Of a DNA stretch of 51,711 nucleotides, positions 8,956-16,409 are shown piece after piece; position 1 is the first letter of the stretch, and every line of letters starts with the position of its first letter. This DNA is from Bacteroidota bacterium (lineage in GTDB: Bacteria > Bacteroidota > Bacteroidia > Bacteroidales > Prolixibacteraceae). The stretch lies in contig JAEYXH010000017.1 in assembly GCA_023428545.1 (NCBI GenBank), positions 1 to 51,711 of the forward strand, read 5' to 3'. A program made the position numbers and the translations under genes. The notes beneath the pieces were generated by a model. It saw nothing but the letters and a program-made list of their open reading frames with translations. It was not told where the DNA came from and did no database searches.

Positions 8956-10278
8956 ATGAAAGTTTTAAAGTTTGGAGGAACCTCTGTCGGTTCACCGCAA
9001 AACATGAGAATGGTGATGGAGTTAATCACCAACGGAGAACAGAAATTAGTGGTACTTTCGGCCATGTCGGGCACCACAAACAGCCTGGTAGAGATTTCCA
9101 AACACCTGTACAACAACGAGAAAGAACCGGCTATAGCCATCATAGACACACTTAGAAAAAAATACGACATTGTTGTAGAAGAACTTTTTACTTCTGAAAC
9201 ATACAAACACAAAGGAGCCATCGTAATCAACGAAGTGTTTTCGCTTCTGCACAGCCTAACCCGTTCTGGATTTGGCGAATGGGAGGAAAAAATCACGGTT
9301 GCCCAGGGGGAATTGATTTCCACCCAGTTATTCACCTTGTTAATGCAGGAAAGCGGATTTAGTGTGACTCTGCTCCCCGCACTTGATTTTATGCGAATTG
9401 ATGAGGAACGGGCAGCCGACCTTGAAGCGACTGAAACCTTGCTCTCCGAAATTATGGGAGGAACGCCAAAAACTGATTATTACATCACCCAGGGATTTAT
9501 ATGCCGCGATCCACAAGGGCGAATCGACAACCTGGAACGTGGAGGCAGTGACTACACCGCATCCTTGATCGGGGCTGCCATTGAGGCTGACGAAATTCAG
9601 ATTTGGACTGATATCGACGGATTTCACAACAACGATCCGCGTTTCGTAACCAATACCCGAAAAATTGACCAACTCTCGTTCAATGAAGCAGCCGAGCTTG
9701 CGTATTTCGGCGCCAAAATCCTGCATCCCCAAACCATTTCACCCGCGAGAGTTAAAAATATCCCGGTTCGCCTCAAGAACACCATGAATCCTTCTGACAG
9801 CGGCACCCTGATCACGACCGAATCGGATGGTAGCGGAATCAAGGCGGTTGCGGCAAAAGACGGCATAACGGCCATCAAGATCAGGTCGGGAAGAATGTTG
9901 ATGGCATATGGCTTCCTCAAGCGTGTATTTGAAGTATTCGAAAAATACAAGACTCCTATAGACATGATTTCCACGTCAGAGGTCGCAGTATCCCTGACTA
10001 TCGACAACACCCGGCACCTTGATGCCATACTTGCCGATTTATTGCAGTTTGGAGAGGTGGATGTCGACCAGGAAATGAGTATCGTATGTATTGTAGGTGA
10101 CATCATCCGTGAGGAAACCGGATTTGCATCCCGGGTATTTAACGCCATGGATGGAATCCCTATCCGCATGATTTCCTATGGAGGAAGCCGCTTCAACATT
10201 TCGGTCCTGGTACCTACTTCGCATAAAAAGTCAACTTTGCAGACCCTCAGTGACCGGCTACTTAATGATCCGGCATAA
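8956..10278 (+). CDS. aspartate kinase (monofunctional)
   Basis: 440 residues from ATG 8956 (MKVLKFGGTSVGS). The amino-acid kinase domain shows KFGGTSVG at the start, the aspartate-binding LERGGSDYTA and the WTDIDGFHNNDPR segment. A C-terminal regulatory part with two ACT-type domains follows from about 300 (IKIRSGRMLMAYGFL, MISTSEVAVS, GIPIRMISYGGSRFNIS). It phosphorylates L-aspartate as the first step towards Lys, Met and Thr; the ACT domains suggest feedback inhibition. There is no fused homoserine dehydrogenase. It stands alone with its own promoter and a downstream terminator shared with the convergent LVIVD gene. Confidence 0.94.
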   Translation: MKVLKFGGTSVGSPQNMRMVMELITNGEQKLVVLSAMSGTTNSLVEISKHLYNNEKEPAIAIIDTLRKKYDIVVEELFTSETYKHKGAIVINEVFSLLHSLTRSGFGEWEEKITVAQGELISTQLFTLLMQESGFSVTLLPALDFMRIDEERAADLEATETLLSEIMGGTPKTDYYITQGFICRDPQGRIDNLERGGSDYTASLIGAAIEADEIQIWTDIDGFHNNDPRFVTNTRKIDQLSFNEAAELAYFGAKILHPQTISPARVKNIPVRLKNTMNPSDSGTLITTESDGSGIKAVAAKDGITAIKIRSGRMLMAYGFLKRVFEVFEKYKTPIDMISTSEVAVSLTIDNTRHLDAILADLLQFGEVDVDQEMSIVCIVGDIIREETGFASRVFNAMDGIPIRMISYGGSRFNISVLVPTSHKKSTLQTLSDRLLNDPA

Positions 10279-10426
10279 GGATTAAATCCGATACCCTCAT
10301 AAATGTGTTTTCCGGAAGCGTTAATGTCATAAGTCCTGACAACTTATAACCTCAAAAAATCATTGGGAAACTCCCTTTGAAATCCCCGTTATGCCATATC
10401 CAGGTCTTATACCCATTTTGGGTTTC

Positions 10427-10490
10427 ACCATAGTTTCTCCAGTCTTTTACCATAGTTTCAATATATGGTAATGGCAAAACTATGGTAAAA
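10427..10490. repeat. CCATAGTTT repeats forming a 14-bp inverted repeat, in a gene-free stretch (10279-10662)
   Basis: The 384 bases between the aspartate kinase and the LVIVD gene hold no plausible gene. TTTTACCATAGTTT (10445-10458) is exactly complementary to AAACTATGGTAAAA (10477-10490), with an 18-base loop. A further CACCATAGTTTC copy lies at about 10427, and partial ATATGGTAATGG and CATAGTTAAA copies are nearby. It could be a regulatory hairpin or a remnant of a small palindromic repeat. Confidence 0.55.
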
Positions 10491-10591
10491 CATAGTTAAA
10501 AGTTTGGAAATAGTCAAACGGGGTACAAGACATGAATGAAAGCATGACGGAATACATTCCGGGGATACCTGATAAATAAAACCAAAAAAAA

Positions 10592-10618
10592 GAGGCTGCC
10601 TTACTTCTAAGACAACCC
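10592..10618. terminator. bidirectional terminator between convergent genes
   Basis: A GAGGCTGCCTTA / TAAGACAACCCC stem with G-U pairs is flanked by an A-run on the left and ATTTTTT on the right. It serves the aspartate kinase (plus) and the LVIVD gene (minus). Confidence 0.65.
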
Positions 10619-10662
10619 CCATTTTTTGAATTAACTATCCTATTGAATTCTGAGCTCAATTT

Positions 10663-11955
10663 TTAATTTTGGGAAACAGGAATTTTCCCAAGCAACCTTA
10701 TATTTTGCAGGTCGGAATAATCATACAAATGGAATCCATCAGAGCCGATCATGAAGAGCAGACCATTCACCGGGATTACATCATATGTCTTGATATTGGG
10801 GAACACCGCCAGCTGATGTGTATTGATCGCCTGCTTGTCTTCAACATTGTAGACTTTTAGTCCGGCATCCCCATCACACACAAACAGTATATCGCCATCG
10901 ATACCAAGCCCGTATGGACTGTTCATCACATAAGTTGCCACCATCTGATTGCTCTTGTAATCTTCGGCTAGCTGAATGACATCAAGCCGGTTGGTGGTGC
11001 TGCGGCAAACCTGGCCTCCCCTCAGGGTCACGTAGGCATAGCCATCGGAAACAACCACCGGATCGCAACTGGTGACATGATTGAAGGTACTGACATATTT
11101 GGGTGCCAGGGGCACTTCAAGCGATAGTATGATCATACCGCTCATTGTCCCCAGAAACATATGATGATCATAGATAAACATGGTTTCCACATCCCAGCCT
11201 ACACTTTGACTTCCTGCATTTACCGGGCTTGCAGGATTGCTGACATCGAACATATAGCATTTATTGTTATCGACCGCGTAGAGATACTCGTTATAGAGCC
11301 CGAACCGGGCCATGGATCCACCAACTCCAAATGCAGAGCCGGAACTTCCCCCTATACCACTGCCACCATTTGAAAGACTATAATCCATTTCCTTGCTTCC
11401 ACCCCACATGGGATATATGGGGAAGATGGGATAGTATTCGTAATCCATCTCCTGCCTGACCTTCTTCACCTCCCAATCGATGACTACGCCCTTGTCCTTA
11501 TCCACCTCAGCCATACGATAATCATTATCTGCAGGGGGAACAATATAAGGAAGGACCTCCTTGACGCGTGCAACCTCCTTAATGTTATCCAGATCTGAGA
11601 CATCAATGGCCACCAGGTCGATATAGCTGTCAGCATACAATGTGCTACCCTTAATGGCAATATCAACACAACCGGGAACCTCAATAAAGTTCAATGTCTG
11701 CGGGCTTGCAGGATTTTCGATGTTCACCACATGGATACCTTTCCGTTCTTCAACAACAAAAATGTAATCATCCTTGAAATAAATTTTCCCCGGCTTCTCA
11801 AGTGGCCTTGCCGGAGAAGTTTTCACTGCTACCCGGAGTTCCTCATAACCCATATACACCGGTGAATTGGCAGTAAACACTTCGGTAAAGGTGTCCCTGC
11901 ATGACGACATGGTGAGGGTTACCAGCAGGAATGAAATGATATATAGTTTTTTCAT
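10663..11955 (-). CDS. LVIVD-repeat lipoprotein (beta-propeller-like)
   Basis: 430 residues with a lipoprotein signal (LVTLTMSSC, Cys19). Repeated units of the LVIVD/YncE type are visible: ...IHVVNIENPASPQTL, LVAIDVSDLDNIKEVA, CYMFDVSNPASPVNAGS, LKVYNVEDKQ and FHLYDYSDLQNI. A glycine/serine-rich stretch of about 30 residues interrupts the repeats near residue 200 (LSNGGSGIGGSSGSAFGVGG). It should be an outer-membrane or surface lipoprotein; the repeats suggest a beta-propeller. It is the last gene of a minus-strand cluster, 10 bases after the barrel gene. The substrate is unknown. Confidence 0.85.
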   Translation of the reverse strand: MKKLYIISFLLVTLTMSSCRDTFTEVFTANSPVYMGYEELRVAVKTSPARPLEKPGKIYFKDDYIFVVEERKGIHVVNIENPASPQTLNFIEVPGCVDIAIKGSTLYADSYIDLVAIDVSDLDNIKEVARVKEVLPYIVPPADNDYRMAEVDKDKGVVIDWEVKKVRQEMDYEYYPIFPIYPMWGGSKEMDYSLSNGGSGIGGSSGSAFGVGGSMARFGLYNEYLYAVDNNKCYMFDVSNPASPVNAGSQSVGWDVETMFIYDHHMFLGTMSGMIILSLEVPLAPKYVSTFNHVTSCDPVVVSDGYAYVTLRGGQVCRSTTNRLDVIQLAEDYKSNQMVATYVMNSPYGLGIDGDILFVCDGDAGLKVYNVEDKQAINTHQLAVFPNIKTYDVIPVNGLLFMIGSDGFHLYDYSDLQNIRLLGKIPVSQN

Positions 11956-11965
11956 GGCTTATAAA

Positions 11966-12787
11966 TTAGTTGATGGCAACACCCAGTTTGACAGACAGAC
12001 GGTTAAAATCAATATCCAGGTTATAGTCCTTCTCTCCTGAATATCTCAATCTGTGGAACCGATACCCGACCGACATGTTGAATCCATATCCGAAACGATT
12101 AAAACTCAGAATCCCAATGGAAGGATTAAGAAGAACGCCCCCTTTGGCTTTCAACTCGGTTTGGGCGGCAGGCCAGGGGCCCGGCCAAATAACGGAAGAG
12201 CTCACATAGTCGGGCACCACACTGTAATAAAGTGCCCTTGAATCCTCCACAGGCACCTGGTAACCGGCCTGAAGATTGAAATAAGGCGTTACCCTGGTAC
12301 TTTTCAGCTTATACATCAGATTCAGCGACATGGGTACATAGGTCTCCTTCAGGAATTCAACCCCAAGCCCGGCACCTGCCGAAAAATTACCATGAAAATT
12401 ATAGAACATGGCTGTTCCAAACACCAAGGGTGCCGACTGGCTGTTATCAGGGTTTCCCACAAGCAGGCCAGCATCTGTTATATTGAAAAAGCGGGGTGGT
12501 TGAACTGAATATTCTTCGGGAATATCTTCACCCGCATATTTCCGCGCAGGACGCATTCTTGAAATCTTGTCAACTTCCGATGCATCAAGGACCATAGAGT
12601 TCTTTCCTGAATTGATGCGGATCTTATTCATATCGGAGGAGTAAAGGTAAGATCCTTTGAAAACTGAGCCATCCTTGAGGTAAATATACCCCCGCTCAAA
12701 CCGGATGGCTTTCTGGTATAGTGCACTTTGTGCCAAAGCTGCAGAGATGGCAAACACCAAGGCAACCATTATCATCCATCTTTTCAT
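11966..12787 (-). CDS. outer-membrane beta-barrel protein, function unknown
   Basis: 273 residues with a Sec signal peptide (MKRWMIMVALVFAISAALAQ). A short N-terminal part with IYLKDGSVFKGS and MVLDASEVDKI may form a small periplasmic fold. From about residue 110 alternating aromatic/glycine strands typical of an 8-stranded barrel follow, ending in the C-terminal strand LSVKLGVAIN. A candidate ECF-type promoter lies in the 60-base gap upstream, so it may be transcribed separately from the TonB part of the cluster. I do not recognise a more specific family. Confidence 0.7.
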   Translation of the reverse strand: MKRWMIMVALVFAISAALAQSALYQKAIRFERGYIYLKDGSVFKGSYLYSSDMNKIRINSGKNSMVLDASEVDKISRMRPARKYAGEDIPEEYSVQPPRFFNITDAGLLVGNPDNSQSAPLVFGTAMFYNFHGNFSAGAGLGVEFLKETYVPMSLNLMYKLKSTRVTPYFNLQAGYQVPVEDSRALYYSVVPDYVSSSVIWPGPWPAAQTELKAKGGVLLNPSIGILSFNRFGYGFNMSVGYRFHRLRYSGEKDYNLDIDFNRLSVKLGVAIN

Positions 12788-12809
12788 GGTAGTATTTGAT
12801 TTTTATAAG

Positions 12810-12836
12810 AAGATGTATGGTTGAATGAAAGGTTGC
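12810..12836 (-). promoter_or_regulatory. candidate ECF-sigma promoter before the barrel gene
   Basis: Read on the minus strand: GCAACC (12836-12831), 15 bases, CATCTTC. The flanking TGACGCAACCTTT closely resembles the minus-strand site at 24057-24044 in front of the ECF sigma gene, so the two may share a sigma factor. Confidence 0.35.
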
Positions 12837-12847
12837 GTCATGGAACG

Positions 12848-13576
12848 CTAATTGCCGAAATAATTGTTTTCGTCGAGTAGTCTTATGATTGCCGGTAGGT
12901 TTTCAACCCTGTAACTATAAACCTCTTGCTTGCGCAACATTCTTCTGATCTCCTTCTTCCTTTCAGGAAAAAGGTTCAGGATTGGTTTCCGCCCCGCATG
13001 CATCCGCTGCACCGACTGGTCAGGTTTTACTATGTAGTATTGCTGATTCAACAAAAACATGGTATTATTCAGCTTGCCAAGCCGGTCTTTGTAAACCGAT
13101 GTTTTATACTCTTCAATCCGGTTACTTCGAACCAATTGAACGTCACCCTCATAAAGAACCTCTGCATATATCGTTTTTTCGAAAATACCCGGCAACATAA
13201 TTTTTCGGTATTTCTCAGCCTTCCCTGAACCGGGCAAAACAGTAAACCCGGAAACCGTACTTTTATCCACTTTTAAAAGTCCGTTGGTCCTCACATTAAA
13301 AGCGATCAGCTCGTCATGGAACCCATCATATCTCAACCTGATATTTTCATGAAGAATATGGTCGATGGTCAAAATGGTCCCATCATTCCAATCTTTGTGA
13401 TAGAAATGGTTGTTTGAAGCCCCAACCAGGAAGCTATAATTAGTACCCATCAGCTTCCCAGGTAAGGGATTACCCATATTTGCCGGATCACCCCAGTAAA
13501 AATCCCTCATCTGTCCGTAGATACTATTGCTCCCAAAAATCAGTATAAGGAAAACTATTATCGACAGTTTTTTCAT
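12848..13576 (-). CDS. secreted protein of unknown function
   Basis: 242 residues with a signal peptide (MKKLSIIVFLILIFGSNSIYGQ). The mature part starts MRDFYWGDPANMGNP and contains a basic C-terminal third (LFPERKKEIRRMLRKQEVYSYRVENLPAIIRLLDENNYF). No catalytic motif is recognised. Its start overlaps the stop of the MG2-like gene by four bases (ATGA), so it is translated with that gene and probably works in the same envelope complex. Confidence 0.7.
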   Translation of the reverse strand: MKKLSIIVFLILIFGSNSIYGQMRDFYWGDPANMGNPLPGKLMGTNYSFLVGASNNHFYHKDWNDGTILTIDHILHENIRLRYDGFHDELIAFNVRTNGLLKVDKSTVSGFTVLPGSGKAEKYRKIMLPGIFEKTIYAEVLYEGDVQLVRSNRIEEYKTSVYKDRLGKLNNTMFLLNQQYYIVKPDQSVQRMHAGRKPILNLFPERKKEIRRMLRKQEVYSYRVENLPAIIRLLDENNYFGN

Positions 13577-15285
13577 TGCACTTCAATTTTTCGGATGACT
13601 TGGAAGGGTTCGTTATTAAGCGTCACTCCTTCGATTCTGACCACCAGATTTCCTTTAAGATCGGAAGTTGGGAAACTGAAAGTCTTATTCCCGGCCGATG
13701 TGTCCAGCGATTCAAACAGGAAAACCCTTCGAAAATCAGGAAGGTTATCACCACCCGCACCAGGCTTCGTTCTTGAATAACGATTGGCCATTGTTTGCTG
13801 AAGGCATGGTATAGTATACCTTCCCAGGTTATTCTGGCCCTGGATCCACTTTTCATTTCCATCATTCAGAAAGATGGCGAGTACCCCCTTAAAGCTTATA
13901 TCCCCGAAAACCCTTTCCTGAAGGATGATGTCGATGTACTTTATATCGTTACTGTTAAAGCTGTGCAGTAAATCATTGTCGAAAACCGGAATCCCATTGA
14001 TCAAACGTAGCGGACCATTTTCAAAGTAGTACCGCTCATTGAGATTCAGCATCTGTATGTTAAACAAGCCATCCTTTTGACGTAGCCGCACTCCGGGTAA
14101 AAGCTCCCTGGAAATTTCTGTGAAATCAGGCAAGTCATAAAACTCGGCAGGATATACCCGCTGATAAGGCTCTCCATAAAAAGCCTGGCTAAATGGGTGA
14201 ACCTTCATGAATTCAGGTTCCTTCCATTCCAATTCACCAACGAAAATACGTTCAAACCATGCCGATTCGAGCATGGTATTCAAGGCAGCCATCTCCTCCC
14301 GGTTCAGTTGCCTTTCGGCAAGTGAAGTTGTTTCAGATCCGGCAAGCAAACCTTTGGTCAGGTCGGTAAATAATTCCTGACCGGTTTCCGAGACTGCCCT
14401 AATAAAAATTTCAGCGGTCCCGTATGCTTCCGTGAGCATAAATTGAAAATACCCCCCTGAATCACTCACATAATAATCAAAATATGGGATCGAATCGGGG
14501 ATTGAAAGCATTACCAAAGATCTTTCAGGCAGCAATTCTCCCTCCCTGGGCCTGACCATTCCTTCAACCAGAAAGCCATTCTTTTCTGGTGGGAATGACA
14601 TTCCCGGACTCTTCAGTGCGGGAGTTACACCGGATTGGTATTGGTGATTCAAGTTCAGAGGCACTGGCAAATCCAAAAACGCACTGACAGTCAAGTCACG
14701 GATTGTTTGACCGGCTGTCCCTGATAATTCAACCGAGAATGCAACAGAATCACCCGGATTATATATTATTTGAGGTAGATGGAGCTTCACCATATCTTCA
14801 GGACCCGTTGCATTAACCGACGGGATCTGGTCGGGAACCATGATCAGCTGTACATCCCTGTCGAACCTATGAAATATGGTAATCAACCTGCTAAGAACAG
14901 CTGAAGATTCATCATTTCGCAAGTGACCCGAATAACCTCTTAGCCAATAAACGCCAGTGGCCAGTGAGTCAGGCACCGGAATGTAACCTGATCCCCTTCC
15001 GTTTTCGGCGGTAACCATAACCCCTGAAACAACCTCGTTTGACATGTTCTCAAGCTGGATGTGCAGTATGTTCCCCATGGTAATGACATCACCCGCCCAT
15101 GAAACGCTGAACCAAATTGTATCTCCTGACAATGCCCAGGTACGATCAGTAAAAATTACCGTGCCAGCTGCCTCTGCCTTCACTGATTCCGATGATGCAA
15201 ACCAAAGTAAGGCAGTAATCCAGATAATTAAAACATATCTACCGAAACCGGCCATGGCAACCTTCATTTTTTTGTCATACTTCAT
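13573..15285 (-). CDS. MG2/alpha-2-macroglobulin-like secreted protein with plug-like segment
   Basis: 570 residues. After a few basic residues there is a hydrophobic signal segment (about 15-35). The N-terminal region is MG2-like (VIFTDRTWALSGDTIWFSVSW, MVTAENGRGSGYIPVPDSLATGVYWLRGYSG), as in the large Bacteroidota proteins found next to TonB receptors. Near residue 430 a stretch resembling a TonB-plug (LRLINGIPVFDNDLLHSFN) is followed by IKYIDIILQERVFGDISFKG. It is too short for a complete macroglobulin and has no thioester motif that I can see. It lies 38 bases after the DUF4249 gene and overlaps the next gene. Confidence 0.7.
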   Translation of the reverse strand: MKYDKKMKVAMAGFGRYVLIIWITALLWFASSESVKAEAAGTVIFTDRTWALSGDTIWFSVSWAGDVITMGNILHIQLENMSNEVVSGVMVTAENGRGSGYIPVPDSLATGVYWLRGYSGHLRNDESSAVLSRLITIFHRFDRDVQLIMVPDQIPSVNATGPEDMVKLHLPQIIYNPGDSVAFSVELSGTAGQTIRDLTVSAFLDLPVPLNLNHQYQSGVTPALKSPGMSFPPEKNGFLVEGMVRPREGELLPERSLVMLSIPDSIPYFDYYVSDSGGYFQFMLTEAYGTAEIFIRAVSETGQELFTDLTKGLLAGSETTSLAERQLNREEMAALNTMLESAWFERIFVGELEWKEPEFMKVHPFSQAFYGEPYQRVYPAEFYDLPDFTEISRELLPGVRLRQKDGLFNIQMLNLNERYYFENGPLRLINGIPVFDNDLLHSFNSNDIKYIDIILQERVFGDISFKGVLAIFLNDGNEKWIQGQNNLGRYTIPCLQQTMANRYSRTKPGAGGDNLPDFRRVFLFESLDTSAGNKTFSFPTSDLKGNLVVRIEGVTLNNEPFQVIRKIEVQ

Positions 15286-15323
15286 TTTTCAATCTTCTTT
15301 AACCATCAACCCGCATAAACCAA

Positions 15324-16409
15324 TCAAGGATAGGTCTTTGATCTGCTTTCCCACCATTCGGGTGGTACCGACTCCACTGATCCGTTGTCCGGGATCCAAT
15401 AATGAACGGGAATTTTTTTCAAAAGGAAATTTGCATTTCCGGGTGATATCAGAAAGTACCGGCTTTCCTTCATTCCCGATATCTCAAAATTTCCAAGGAC
15501 CACTTCCTTTGGATCTGTCACACACCTCATATTTCCCCTTGCCTGTGTATGCATCGGATCAAATAGTTTGTCCCCCGCTGAAAGCTGACGGTTCAGGTCC
15601 CTGTAATATTGCCACGTTTCTTCTGAAATGGCAAATTGCGAGGTAATACTTATCCATCCCTGGAAATAGGTTGTGGTATCTTGCTTTTGTATGGTATAAT
15701 CACGATTCAGGAATACCAGCGGATGCTTGACAATGCCGCTTTGGGAAGAGTACTCAGGTGGAGAGGCAATGTTAAAAATTCCTCCCGGGGTCATCGATTG
15801 CCAGGCAAAAACAGTGATATCCGTTGGAATACCGTTCACGGGTTTTTTGATGTTATAGCTATATTGGGCAATCAGTCGGTGGGTGAATCGGTAGTAGGAT
15901 GTGCCCTCGTCCCGGTCAATGTCGGCATACAACTGAAAACCCCTCAGTCGACCAAGTTCGTCTGCAGACTGGTCTGTCCCTGAGGGGACAATTTTCTCCA
16001 AATATTCGGCATACACAGTATCGATTCCCGAAAGTACCGGAACAGATTGGAAGGCCGACTCATATTCCTTGCCATCAAGGGAAATGGACAGCTTATAGGC
16101 TCCCTCATCTTCCAATTCCTTTGACAGGTAATAATGCCCATCTCCCTGTCCGGCAAGAGGAAAAGAATTCCCCAGGCTGTCGACCAGCCTGACTTCTGCA
16201 TTCGACACCCTTGGATAAATTCCATAGGGATCGTTGAAATTGACTGTCCGGTACAACCTGACGACCTGGCCTGGCTGCCCCTTGACAAATCTGGCCTCAA
16301 CCACGAGTAGGTTTTCCATTTCCTCCAGTTCAGGCTGATAGATTTCTTCGCACGACAAGAATATGGCTGCCAGAATAAATGCGGTTATGATTGATCTAGC
16401 CATCCTCAA
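15324..16409 (-). CDS. DUF4249 lipoprotein
   Basis: 361 residues with a lipoprotein signal (ILAAIFLSC, Cys20). The sequence matches the DUF4249 pattern: LLVVEARFVKGQPGQVVRLYRT early, then an NAEVRLVDSLGN unit and a DEGTSYYRFTHR segment. DUF4249 proteins normally sit next to STN/CarboxypepD_reg TonB receptors and are presumed surface partners. Here the start overlaps the stop of the TonB receptor by four bases (16406-16409), the tightest possible coupling. The ligand is unknown. Confidence 0.87.
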   Translation of the reverse strand: MRMARSIITAFILAAIFLSCEEIYQPELEEMENLLVVEARFVKGQPGQVVRLYRTVNFNDPYGIYPRVSNAEVRLVDSLGNSFPLAGQGDGHYYLSKELEDEGAYKLSISLDGKEYESAFQSVPVLSGIDTVYAEYLEKIVPSGTDQSADELGRLRGFQLYADIDRDEGTSYYRFTHRLIAQYSYNIKKPVNGIPTDITVFAWQSMTPGGIFNIASPPEYSSQSGIVKHPLVFLNRDYTIQKQDTTTYFQGWISITSQFAISEETWQYYRDLNRQLSAGDKLFDPMHTQARGNMRCVTDPKEVVLGNFEISGMKESRYFLISPGNANFLLKKIPVHYWIPDNGSVESVPPEWWESRSKTYP

